Shown: piece by piece, positions 48,994-59,240 of the stretch
Layout of the letters: each line of letters starts with the position of its first letter
How positions within the stretch are numbered: the stretch's first letter is position 1
Assembly (NCBI GenBank): GCA_023614405.1
Contig: CM042697.1
Coordinates: 301,406,954 to 301,470,953, forward strand
Source of the DNA: Avena insularis
Taxonomy: Eukaryota; Streptophyta; Magnoliopsida; Poales; Poaceae
Length of the DNA: 64,000 bases
Direction: 5' to 3'
The notes under the pieces: model-generated
The model's database searches: none
What the model was told of the DNA's origin: nothing
The model's input: only the letters and a program-made list of their open reading frames with translations
Translations under genes and position numbers: made by a program

Positions 48994-49009
48994 CACTACT
49001 AGGAAATCC

Positions 49010-49245
49010 TTCATCAGTGGCGCATCTATATTGGGCTTCTGTGGCGCATGGCAGGGACGCCACTGTTATGTCGCCACTGATGAAAACTTCTATGGCACAT
49101 TCCAAAATGCGCCACAAAAGTCATGATACTTCTATGGCGCATTTTGGATAATGCGCCACAGGACTCTGTTCAGTGGCGCATTCTGGAAAATGCGCCACTG
49201 AAGTGATATGCGCCACAGAAGGTAAAAACGATGCGCCACTGGTTT
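49010..49245. repeat. CACTA subterminal repeats
   Basis: About ten copies of a GTGGCGCA/TGCGCCAC core, some paired as inverted repeats such as GTGGCGCATT and AATGCGCCAC around a short spacer. They are the expected binding sites for the element's DNA-binding transposase. Confidence 0.8.
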
Positions 49246-49495
49246 GAATATCAGGTATTAAAAAATCGAAACTTGTCCAAATATACAGTATTATATAGAA
49301 ACAGTGTATTTGAATTAGTATATGAAAACAAATATAATACAAACACAAATATAGTGCCATCACACTACTTAGAGCCCGAACGAGATAAACAAGTGGTCAT
49401 CATATTACAATACAAGTCAAAGGTGGCGAATATTTATACAAGTGTTTGTTACAAAGTTCACCATCTCATCACATTACAAATGAAGTATTCATCGC

Positions 49496-49735
49496 CTACA
49501 CCAGAATCAAACAAAATACAACTGTGATGACAGTGAGCAAGAGCAAGAGCACTAGAAATATCTTCATCCGGTTCTCCTTCCACAGGTGGTTCCTCCACTT
49601 GGCTACCGCCTCCTCTTGAGTTGCATATCCTTTGTAGCTGTTGCCACTAAACTTGTTCACCTGTTTCTGACAGTCCTCCCACTCATCATAGACTCCTGGA
49701 ACCCAACCCTTGTACACCACGTAACACTTCGTCAT
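49496..49735 (-). CDS. Small viroplasmin-like protein with a C-terminal membrane segment
   Basis: This 79-residue ORF starts MTKCYVVYKGWVPGVYDEW, which is the pattern of the Caulimovirus viroplasmin/RNase H1 N-terminal fold (YVVYKG.VPGVY..W..C..QV..F.G..YKGY). That part fills residues 1-45. Residues 57-79 are a strong hydrophobic stretch (MKIFLVLLLLLTVITVVFC), predicted to span a membrane. The catalytic RNase H domain is absent. This is a family domain inside a CACTA element, and its role there is unknown. It is uninterrupted and lies near the subterminal repeats. Confidence 0.7.
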   Translation of the reverse strand: MTKCYVVYKGWVPGVYDEWEDCQKQVNKFSGNSYKGYATQEEAVAKWRNHLWKENRMKIFLVLLLLLTVITVVFCLILV

Positions 49736-50169
49736 CTCTATAGATAAGGCATATTAGTAAATCATGCAACATAAAGAACTAAATTGGTTCACATGCATAT
49801 ATATTCACATAAACTAAAGCAAAAGATCAGTAAACATAGAAGATGGCACATCGATCATAATCATAGAACTTCGATGACAACGACCACAATAGTGAAGTTT
49901 ACAACATACGACCATGGTAGTATATAGTTTGTGACACAACACTACACACAGACATCTATGATAATTCTGGGCGCACACATCGATCAATATTGAGAACTGC
50001 TAATGCTCGGCTTCGGGAATGGTAGATAGCCATCCTTCATCATCCACGTCCTGTTGTCACCCTGTTGACAAAGAATATTTTCAATCTCCCTCTTAGTCAA
50101 CCCTCCGTTGTGTTTTAGGACCCCTCCCCTTGTGTTGACATCTTCCACGATGATTTCCGACAACTTAAC

Positions 50170-51342
50170 CTAGATGCGATGGAAGTCTTCTCTAAGATCA
50201 TCATCGTCCCTTCGCGCCAAATTTTCGGCCCATGCTCGGAAACTAGATGGCAGAGTTAGGTTCTGGCAATCCCGGACAAACCCTTTAAGGTGATGCATGG
50301 CGTAGAATGCCTCCTTGGCGCCGCCAGTAGCCAGCTCCTTGACACAGGGGAACTCGAGCACGTGCTTGAACACGTACTTGTCATCCTTGATACATTCCCC
50401 CTTGTTGACGAAGGGGCATCCCTTTTAGCGTAGCCCTCGAGAGCCTCATTAAAAACACCCCTTATTTTGGTGAAGTCCTTCTTCTTCTTCTGACTCGCCG
50501 AGTCGAAATACGATGCTATCGAGTACTTTGTGCAAATGACGATGAGTGTGCAGTATTTGTCTCTGCACAACACGATTGAAACGGGATGTTGGAAAAGGGC
50601 AAAGGAAGAAAGCTATAAGAAAGCCTAAGTTACCAATGCTAGGGGGTGTGTGTACTTACTCGGGAAAGAAAGGCAAAAGAAGCGTGTTCATCCTCTTGTG
50701 GTCCACCATGAACTTCTCGAGATACGCCGTTGCCTTGGCACGCGTCTCTGATCCTTCCCTCAACTGGCTATCACGCATGTAGTAGGGATCCACTATCACA
50801 ATGTAGGGGGTTTGCTCTCTCTTGGTCTTCATCACCAGATTGAGCGCGAATAGGCGGACCATGTTATAGTCCAGCCGTTTCGAGAGAAACGGCTTGAAGA
50901 TGTCCTCGTACGCTATGAAGAACACGTTCGCGGGGGCTTCATGGACGAAGTCCATGTCTGATGGCACCTTGACAGTGAAAACCGGGTAATTTGGATCTTT
51001 GTCTTTAAGAAGAATGCCCTCTAGTGTCTTGATACTATCACTCAAAGCGAGCATATGTCCACCAGCAAGGCGAAGCAGCTCCGGAGTCAGTATCGCTTCA
51101 CTGGCTATATGTATCCTCGGCAAGCCATCCTCGCGGGCTGGTACGACGTCATCCTTAGCCTGGATCCTCTTTAGAGGAGGTTGGCTCTCGGCTTTCTTAC
51201 CTCTCTTCATGTGCTTCTTCGTCTTCTGAGCAGGCTCCTCCACTGGGGATGCTAAGTGCTCAACGGCCGCCTTTTGGAGTGTGCCAGGGCTAAAGACGAA
51301 TCCAACATGTTTCTCCTGTTGATCGGCAACCGGAGGCGTCTA
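50170..51342 (-). pseudogene. CACTA ORF2, Ulp1-like cysteine protease (decayed)
   Basis: An exon opens after a TCTCAATAG acceptor at about 51342 and runs to a GTAAGT donor near 50659, with a Lys-rich linker (KTKKHMKRGKKAES). A second exon starts after TTGTGCAG at about 50581, giving PEDKYCTLIVICTKYSIAS then YFDSASQKKKKDF. This has the layout of the Ulp1 (C48) fold, where the first motif normally contains the catalytic His as HW and the Asp lies in YFDS. Here the His position reads Tyr (KYC). A one-base shift near 50430 leads to EFPCVKELATGGAKEAFYAM, where the expected catalytic Cys is not seen. SUMO/ubiquitin-like deconjugation is therefore unlikely. Confidence 0.75.
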
Positions 51343-51657
51343 TTGAGATAAACCATGGAATACCAGGCTTTACGTTCATGTAGTGGGACGCCCACTGTCA
51401 ACACCCAGATTTTTAATCCCAGATGCCTGTTATGCCATACATCGCAATCCTAGGATTACCATTTTTGCGAGACATAACATAATTGGATACCACAGTACAT
51501 CATCCATTACAAACCATACATAAGGTTTTACACAAATAAGGATCTCATGATCCCGTTCTTAATACAACACAAGCAGCCGAATACGTAATAATAACGGTAG
51601 CATAGGCGAAGCTCCATCTTCAGGGTCACAGGCAATGCTGACGATGAGAGATGATCC

Positions 51658-53018
51658 TAGTTGTCGTAACCTTCCTGGGGTCCATCCTCTAGGTACTCCT
51701 CTTCATAGTCTGGCAACGGGAATAGCCAGGGATAAAGCCATGAGTACTCTTTAAGTACTCGCAAACTAATACTAACAAGAAAAAGGGTTTTTGGATAATA
51801 GGACACTAGGCTCTAGGGTTGTTTTGCAAAAAGCCAGATTTATCTCTACTAGGCTCAGAAGCAAGAGAGCTAGTTGAGGTTTATAACACCTAAGTGGGAA
51901 GTTGTATATCGTAGCACAACCCTGTTCAATTCATTTCACAAGTCATTTTGAAAAGTCTGATGGGGGAACAGTATGGCCACTCCAACTGTCCATAATCATG
52001 ACGCTGACTATTCAATAGTTTGAGACTCTGCAGATTTTACACTTTCACCACAACATTCGATACATCCGTCAGAACAAATCCAATTCACCATACTCGATTG
52101 TGCGGATAATCAATCCTAACCTTTCAATTACACGCCCTAGTATAAGCACCTCTCCTGTGAGTTTGGCCTCCCAACCATGACCAACTGTCATCTTGGGTAC
52201 TGCACAGGTGGACAATCTTCACAAGGTAGCCTCAGCTCAGACCTTGGCTGTGAGGGAACTAATACTAAGGTATATAAGTTTCCAGTCAAGCCTTACCCAA
52301 TCTTCGGGTATTGTGGTTGTAAGATAAAATTGGAATGGTATCGCATACAGACAACCATCAATTTTATAAAGGGCGAAGGCTCATGCCTCAACATTTTCAT
52401 CACCAAAATCATCCGGTGTTCAGAAACACATGTCAAAACATCTCAGTAGAATGATCCATCATTCTAAGGTTTTCATAACCATTTTCACCAAGTATTCCCA
52501 TCTACAGTTGGTCAAGTTTTATGCTTAGCACTTGCATCTACAAGTGGGGGTAAGTACTAATGAGGGGTGGTAAGCTAGTGGAGTTTCAACTAAGTACAAC
52601 CTTATATCTTAGGATGGTATCAAGGTTTCTAGCTTAGGCCAAATTTTATGCTCTTTATGCAACCTTCAAATATATCTTTATAGAATCTACAAGTCACTTG
52701 AGTACTCTCTAAGGAAGTAGCTTTGATAATGAAATAAAATAGAAAGCTTGCAAATGAAACTAGGATTGGGTTATCAAGTGGGTATGATCACATATGCTTA
52801 AGGCATATAGTTGGTATGGTAACAAGTAAGGGTTTGTTTGCATCAGTGGAATATGTTGCAAGGGTTACCTTGCACATTCACTATTAGTATTAGGCTTGTA
52901 TAGGTAAAGTATCTTGCAAGTGTTAGCTTGCCTTGTGCAGAGCAGTGGTTGAAGTTCTCCTCGGCTTCTTCTTCGTAGTATCCTCCTTCCTCCTCGTATC
53001 CTTGGTCGGTACTAGCGT
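51658..53018 (-). other. Candidate spliced acidic mini-ORF in the Tekay LTR
   Basis: Segment 53018-52932 reads STDQGYEEEGGYYEEE then AEENFNHCSAQ; segment 51709-51658 reads DYEEEYLEDGPQEGYDN and a stop. The acceptor TTATAG and the donor AAG-GCAAGC are kept. Compared with the solo LTR it lacks exactly one Tyr codon, a 3-base difference that preserves the frame. Confidence 0.45.
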
Positions 53019-54160
53019 CTATAAATAAATACGATGTACCCAATCACCAAACAATACTTAACTACTTGCAATCATCACCAAAAAGGGTCCTATAGATGAT
53101 CTAGCATCATCACTAACATTACAAGATTAAAGGTTGGTTTAATTCCTTTTATTTTTAGAAAAGTAATTTCTACTCATTGAAAAACTACTTAAGATTTAAT
53201 ATTCTCCAAACCAAACATGGGATCATGTTGACACATGTCATCACCACATACTTTAGTCCATGGGAAAGTGATTTAAAGTGGTGTCACAATTTAATAAGGT
53301 TTTACCCTTTTATTTTAATTAATTAAAGTGGCTAGAAATGCCTATGTGGCATTCTTTTATTACTTGGTCATTATTTCTGTAAGTAAACCTATATATTTTT
53401 ATATATTCTGAAAGGTATGATTAAATGTGATTTTTGAGAGTTGGAATCAACTCAAAAGCTATTATGGTTTTAATTTGAAAAATGTTTGAATGCAGAAAAG
53501 CTTCTGCCTTGTTATTTTTGCCAAGGTTGATCTACAGATCCAAATGACTTGAATCCAACGGGCTTGGATTCAGCATTCCCAGACCTTTCTAACAAAATTG
53601 GTTTCATTCAATTTGTTGCACTGAATCGATCTGGGTTGATTTTTGAAACTGGGTACAGAAGTGTGTTTGAAATAAAATGGAAAAGGTTTAATTCAAATAA
53701 CTGGGTTGCGCGGGAAGTGATACTGGGCCGGCTTGCTAAGCGCAGCGCTTCCGTGGGCTATTTAAGTGGCTGTCCCCACGCGTCAGTGAGACAGGGGGTG
53801 CGAAACGGCATGGGGCGATGTGGTGCGTTCGATCTGGTTCTAATCCAACGACTGAGGGTCATCGTCGACGTTGGGCAACGCCGGCGATACAGAAACCTAG
53901 CGCGGCCAGTGGGGGTCGTTGGGGGCTCACCGAGTGCAAAGCGGTCGGCGAGGCGAGCAGCAAGTCGACGACGGCGAACTCAGGAGTGGTCGCGGCAGCT
54001 CCTGGGGTGGACGAAATTGATGGCGCCCTTCTTCTCCAGAGGCGGCCTGCTCCGGCGCGATTCCGGCGATGCGCTGCTCGCCTTGCTCTGGGACTGAGGT
54101 TGGGTGGTTCTGGGTGAGATAGGAGTGGAATGGTGTGAAGAATTCGAGCGGGGGTGGCCT

Positions 54161-54170
54161 CTATTTATAG
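54161..54170 (-). promoter_or_regulatory. TATA box of the Tekay 3' LTR
   Basis: CTATAAATAG on the minus strand, matching 45412-45421 in the solo LTR. Confidence 0.75.
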
Positions 54171-55407
54171 TCGCGACGACGAGACCGAACGACATGGGCA
54201 GGCGACGGTGGCGACATGGCTACGGGCGGCTAGAGGCATGGCCGGCGGTGGCGATCGCTTGGTGGTCTCCTGGCGATGCTCTACGACTTTAATGCGCACG
54301 TAGGGGCGGTGCGGTTTGGTGGAAACGTGATGCTCTCTGGGTGAAAGCGCCCGTCTTCGGCGAGCGGTGGCTGTGAGGCATGGGGCGGCGAACGGGGATG
54401 TCTAGCGGTCTCCTGGGTCGGTGGCGATCGTGTATGCACGCGGCGAGGGCGGCGGCCGGTCTGTGGGCGTGTGTCGAGGGTGGCGCTCTGGCGCACGCTC
54501 GGCATGGTTGACAGAGGCACGGGCGCGGCGTTCCTGGGTGCTCTTGTCGATGTCTTCGAGGCAGGGCTGGTCGAGAGGGGGAAGTGAGGCATGGGTGATC
54601 TCCCAGACAAGGTTGGCACGGCTAGTTTCTTTCCTAGCTTGTTGTCTACACTAGGGTGGCATGGTGTGCTTCGGTTGTTCACCATTGATGGCATTGGCGA
54701 GCTCATAGTGGTGCTAGTGATTAGTTAAGTTCGTTAGATGATCTACTGAGGCTATTGTGAGCTAGAGAGGGAACCAGTTAGGCTCAAAACACTGCACACT
54801 ATAGTGTTTTGATTTTGTTAGATTTGAATCTGCAAGGTGTTTGATGAAATGGCCGCGAGAACTCAAGTTTTGAATTTTGAAAATATTTTTGGTGGGTGTG
54901 CTAGGTTGGTGCTGGTGAGTCTGCAAATGCTTGGGTTTTGAAAGTTGAGCTTGTTTGAGTGGTTTTTGAAAAAGTGGGATCTTCCCATATGATAAAGATT
55001 CAATTTTGAACTGTCCTTTAAACTATGCATGAAAGTTTCTGGATGATCTCAAAGTGGGCCTTGATACTTTGTTATGAGTACTATCAAGGGGTGTAAACAT
55101 CCAAACAAGTTTCTGTTAAGTTCTAAAAGTTTGAGACAGCCAAAGTAGGCATGGGAGTTAAATTGGTCAAAATGACCATTCCCTTATTTTATTTGTTTTG
55201 ATTTACTTGTCTTTGGGAAAAGTGTGGGAAATGTTTAGATGATGTTTATTTCACCTAAGCATCCATTTACAAGCAAAGGAACACACAAACAAGGTGGTTC
55301 AAAAGAATCCAAATTAGGATGCATACACATATGCATGCTTTCATAATTTTAATTAGAAAAGTTTTTGTTAACCTTAATTTTGATGATTAGAGTTTGATGA
55401 TCCAAGT

Positions 55408-58400
55408 TTAGTATTTTTGGGATGTTACAAACCTTCCCCCCTTAAACAAAATCTCATCCCGATATTTGAAAAAGATTACATAGGATTTGAAGAGATCGGG
55501 AAACTCCGTCCTGATGTGATCTTCGCGCTCCCAGGTAGCTTCCTCTTCTGTGTGGTTGCTCCACTGAATCTTGAGAAACTTGATGCTTCGGGTTCGGCTA
55601 GTTCTGAAAGCTTCTTCCAAAATACGGATGGGTACTTCGGGATAGGTCAGGTCATCGTTGATCTCTATGGTCCGATGGTCGATGTTCTTGAACACTTTGG
55701 TCTTCTCTGGGACTTCGAGACACTTGCGAAGTAACGAGATATGGAACACATTGTGCATTGCTGACATCTCTCCGGGTAGTTCCAATTGATATGATACTTC
55801 TCCTCGACGGTTCAAAATCTTAAAAGGTCCGATATATCTGGGGGCTAACTTTCCTTTGAGTTGGAAATGCTGCATTCCCTTCAATGGTGACACTTTCAGA
55901 TAAACAAAATCTCCTATGTTGAAGGCGAGTTCTCGACGTCTCTTGTCGGCGTAACTCTTCTGTCTGGATTGGGCAGTCTTGAGGTGCTCACGAATCTTGT
56001 GAACTTTCTCTTCTACTTCTCGTAGGATGTCGGGTCCGAAAATCTGACTCTCTCCTACTTCCGACCAGTTCAAAGGGGTGCGACACTTTCTTTCGTACAT
56101 AAATTCAAATGGGGCCATTTGCAAACTAGCCTGATAACTGTTGTTGTATGAAAATTCTGCAAACGGCAGATAGTCTTCCCACTTGGATCCATATTCTAAC
56201 ACACATGCTCTCAGCATATCTTCGAGTATTTGATTTACTCGCTCCGTTTGTCCATCTGTCTGAGGGTGATACGCGGTACTGAAATCTAGGCGGGTTCCTA
56301 AACCTTCTTGAACTTTCTTCCAGAATCTCGAGGTAAACTAAGTTCCTCGATCCGATACGATGTTCTTGGGGACTCCATGCAAACTAACTATTCTAGCGAT
56401 GTACAACTCTGCTAGCTTCGAACTCTGATATGTGGTCTTGACGGGCAAGAAATGGGCGACTTTGGACAATCTGTCCACTATGACCCAGATAGAGTCATTT
56501 CCCCTACTAGAAGTAGGCAGTCCAGTGATAAAGTCCATTCCAACTGAATCCCATTTCCATTCCGGAATCTGCAAGGGTTGCAGCAATCCAGCGGGTCTTT
56601 GATGTCCTGTCTTGACTCGCTGACATATATCACACTTGGCGATATAGCTTCCGATTTCTCTCTTCATCTTATGCCACCAAAATTGCTCTTTCAAATCCTG
56701 ATACATCTTCGTTCCTCCGGGGTGGATAGAATAAAGAGTATCATGAGCTTCCTTGAGAATCACTTCTTTCAACTCAGAATCTGCTGGTACACAAAGGCGT
56801 CCTTTGTGCCACAGAACTCCTTCTTCGTCTTCGGTAAATCTGGGTACTTTGCCTGTACCGATACGATGCTTGATTCCGTCGATACTAGCATTTCGTTTCT
56901 GCGCCTCTTTGATCTGGCTGATCAAAGTGGGTTGAAGTTCTATGCTAGCCAAAAATCCTTCACTCACTAATTCTATTCGAAAATCTTCCATTTCCTTGTG
57001 CATGCTTGGTTGCTCCTTCAAAATCATGGAGTTCAAGCGGCACGGCAATTTGCTAAGGGCATCTGCTACCACATTGGCTTTACCAGGGTGATAGTGAATG
57101 TCCAGGTCGTAATCCTTGATTAGCTCAATCCATCTCCTCTGTCTCATATTCAGCTCCTTCTGAGTGAATATATACTTCAGGCTCTTGTGATCCGAATAAA
57201 TCTCACAACGGTTTCCCATCAGGTAATGTCTCCATGTCTTCGGAACTAGAACTACGGCTGCGAGTTCGAGGTCATGGGTTGGATAATTTTGCTCATGTTT
57301 CTTCAGTTGTCGGGATAGATAAGATATAACATTGCCTTCTTGCATTAGCACACATCCGAGACCAATCTTGGATGCGTCCCAATACACATCGAAGGGCTTC
57401 GTGATATCCGGCATGATCAAGATTGGGGCTGAAATCAATCTCCTCTTGAGTTCTTGAAAACTCGCTTCACACTTGTCGGTCCATTCAAACTTCTTGTCCT
57501 TCTTCAGCAATTGGGTCATAGGTCTGGCGATACTCGAGAATCCTTCTACGAATTTGCGGTAGTATCCCGCCAATCCAAGAAATGCACGAACTTGGGTTTG
57601 AGTGGTTGGAGCTTGCCAATCTTTTACATCTTTCACTTTGGCAGGGTCAACGGCAATTCCTCCGGCTGATACAATATGACCGAGGAATCCTACCTCCTAT
57701 AACCAGAATTCACATTTGCTAAACTTGGCATACAACTGATGCTCTCTAAGGGTTCCAAGAATGGTCCTTAGGTGTAGCTCATGTTCTTCTTCTGATTTGG
57801 AATAAATCAGAATGTCATCGATGAAAACAACGACAAACTTATCCAGGAAGTCCATAAAAATCTTATTCGTGAGGTTCATGAAATAAGCGGGGGCATTGGT
57901 TAATCCAAAAGACATGACTGTATACTCATATAATCAATATCTGGTGGTAAAGGCAGTCTTTGGAATATCCTCTGCACGAATCTTGAGTTGATGATAACCA
58001 GTTCTAAGATCAATGTTAGAAAACACTTTGGCACCGGTCAACTGATCAAACAAATCTTCTATCTTGGGCAAGGGGTACTTGTTCTTGATAGTGACATCAT
58101 TCAACTTCCGATAATCCGTACACAAACGATTACCTCCATCCTTCTTGTCTACAAACAATACAGGTGATCTCCATGGTGACGCACTTGGTTGAATCAATCC
58201 AATTTCCAGCATGGCATCCAGTTGCTTCTTCAGTTCTTCTAGCTCCGACGGGTTCATACTATAGGGTCTCTGGGCTATGGGTCTTGTTCCGGGGATTAGT
58301 TTGATGATAAACTCGATATCCCGATCTAGGGGCATACCGGGCAAAACATCTGGAAATATATCTGGGTATTCACAGACTATCCGGACTTGGTCAATGGTAG

Positions 58401-58415
58401 GTTGGGCTATACTCT
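55408..58415 (-). pseudogene. Tekay chromovirus pol: RT, RNase H, integrase, chromodomain (three nonsense codons)
   Basis: One minus-strand frame runs about 1000 codons from the Tat junction at 58415 to a stop at 55408, interrupted only at 57934-57936 (TGA), 57697-57699 (TAG) and 56338-56340 (TAG). In order: a pre-RT stretch ending [16 protein letters not shown] (VDKKDGG, FIDDI at 57814-57825); RNase H-like (YWDAS, DHKSL); integrase zinc-binding (HPGGTKM, CDICQ), core (DFITG, SDRGT then stop, PQTDGQTERVNQ), then GPFKIL and HNVFHISLLRKC; and a chromodomain-like end (LKIQWSNHTEEEATWE). The chromodomain places it in the Tekay/Del group, where it targets integration to chromatin. The reading frame extends over the polypurine tract into the LTR by a few codons. 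Gag and protease lie beyond the Tat insertion. Confidence 0.93.
55430..55445 (-). promoter_or_regulatory. Polypurine tract of the Tekay element
   Basis: On the minus strand TAAGGGGGGAAGGTT directly precedes the LTR start TGTAACATCCC. Confidence 0.8.
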
Positions 58416-59198
58416 TGTTGGGGAGGTAACCCCAGATAGGGTAAGGACGGGGAAAGAAGAAAGGATTATTCCCCGTCCAGTTTCCGAGTTATATCCTAAG
58501 CTGGCCGAGTCTAGTAAAGGTCGGCCGAGATAGGAAAAGAAAGAACCTCAGTAGTAATGGCAAGGCATTACCCGGCCGAGATATGGCGTAAGTCGGCCGG
58601 GTTGGCCCGAATGATCTTAATGCAGGTGAAGGACAGGCCGAGTTACGCGAGGAAGGGCCGAATGATATGAAGCTTGCAGGAGAAGGAGAAGCCCAAAGTC
58701 AAACCCTAGTCGCGGAATCTGCGCAGAGCCAAGAGCTAAAGACAAATGTGCAGAACGACAGAGGGGCAGAAGGAGGTCACGGAGGTGACAGTTCTGGAGC
58801 CCGAGGCACGCAGGAGGGGCCCTCTGGAATCTTACCGCAGTGAGAAGGGCGACAGGGAAAGAGGAGCGCCGAACTACTATATTGGGACAAGCATATTCCT
58901 CGAATATGCTTTCCACGTCAGCCCTAGAAGAACCCAGGGCTCTCCTTTATAAGGGGAGACTTGGACCCTGATGGAGGGATTGACTGATTCTTGGGACCGT
59001 TAGGCTGGTAAAGTTCTCTCTTTCTCCTTGTATACAGCTCAAGGAGCACTTGTAGCCCAAGGAAGGAGAAATAAAGATCTTTGCATTAGCTTTTTGTGTG
59101 TAGAATCAACTACATCTTCCCTCCCTAGATCCCACTAGCATCCATTGGCCCCAACCTTTAGCCTACCCATGGCATCTGCCGTGCCATCGCCACGACAG
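58416..59198 (+). repeat. 5' LTR of the Tat-like element
   Basis: It begins TGTTGGGGAGGTAACCCC and ends GCCACGACA. CGGCCGAG-type motifs recur near 58500-58640. A TATA-like TTTATAAG at 58946-58953 is followed by a purine-rich leader, and AATAAAG at 59070-59076 is a possible poly(A) signal. Confidence 0.8.
58946..58953 (+). promoter_or_regulatory. TATA-like box of the Tat-like LTR
   Basis: TTTATAAG, 250 bp before the LTR end, with a poly(A) signal 120 bp downstream. Confidence 0.5.
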
Positions 59199-59200
59199 TT

Positions 59201-59218
59201 GGCGCCCACCGTGGGGCC
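59201..59218 (+). promoter_or_regulatory. Primer binding site of the Tat-like element
   Basis: TGGCGCCCACCGTGGGGC starts two bases after the LTR end. This form is common in grass Tat-lineage and related elements and is thought to pair with a tRNA other than initiator-Met. Confidence 0.85.
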
Positions 59219-59240
59219 AGTAGCGGTGCTAGCTGGAGTT

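Larger units (their letters stand above)
48994..51395 (-). mobile_element. CACTA (En/Spm) transposon, left end and ORF2 region
   Basis: The terminal repeat CACTACTAGGAAATCC starts at 48994, preceded by GTT as a possible 3-bp duplication. Between about 49015 and 49245 are many subterminal copies of TGCGCCAC in both orientations, as CACTA transposases need. Two ORFs on the minus strand follow: a small viroplasmin-like ORF and a Ulp1-like ORF2. The transposase gene is absent and would lie to the right. The right side ends at the Tekay LTR (51396). Spans 49246-49495 and 49736-50169 hold no recognised gene. Confidence 0.85.
51396..55429 (-). repeat. 3' LTR of the Tekay chromovirus, 4.03 kb
   Basis: In element orientation it starts TGTAACATCCCAAAAATA and ends GGTGTTGACA. 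It follows a purine tract (55430-55445) next to pol. It is an inverted copy of 44173-48201. The same TATA box, donor, acceptor and acidic segments are conserved. The GC-rich stretch at about 53700-54700 has ORFs without recognised domains. Confidence 0.93.

Noticed and set aside
51376..51385. ATGTAGTG as the right CACTA terminus
   Set aside because: It is not the reverse of CACTACTAGG, it lacks nearby subterminal repeats, and ten bases of unrelated sequence precede the Tekay LTR. The true right end is probably beyond the window.
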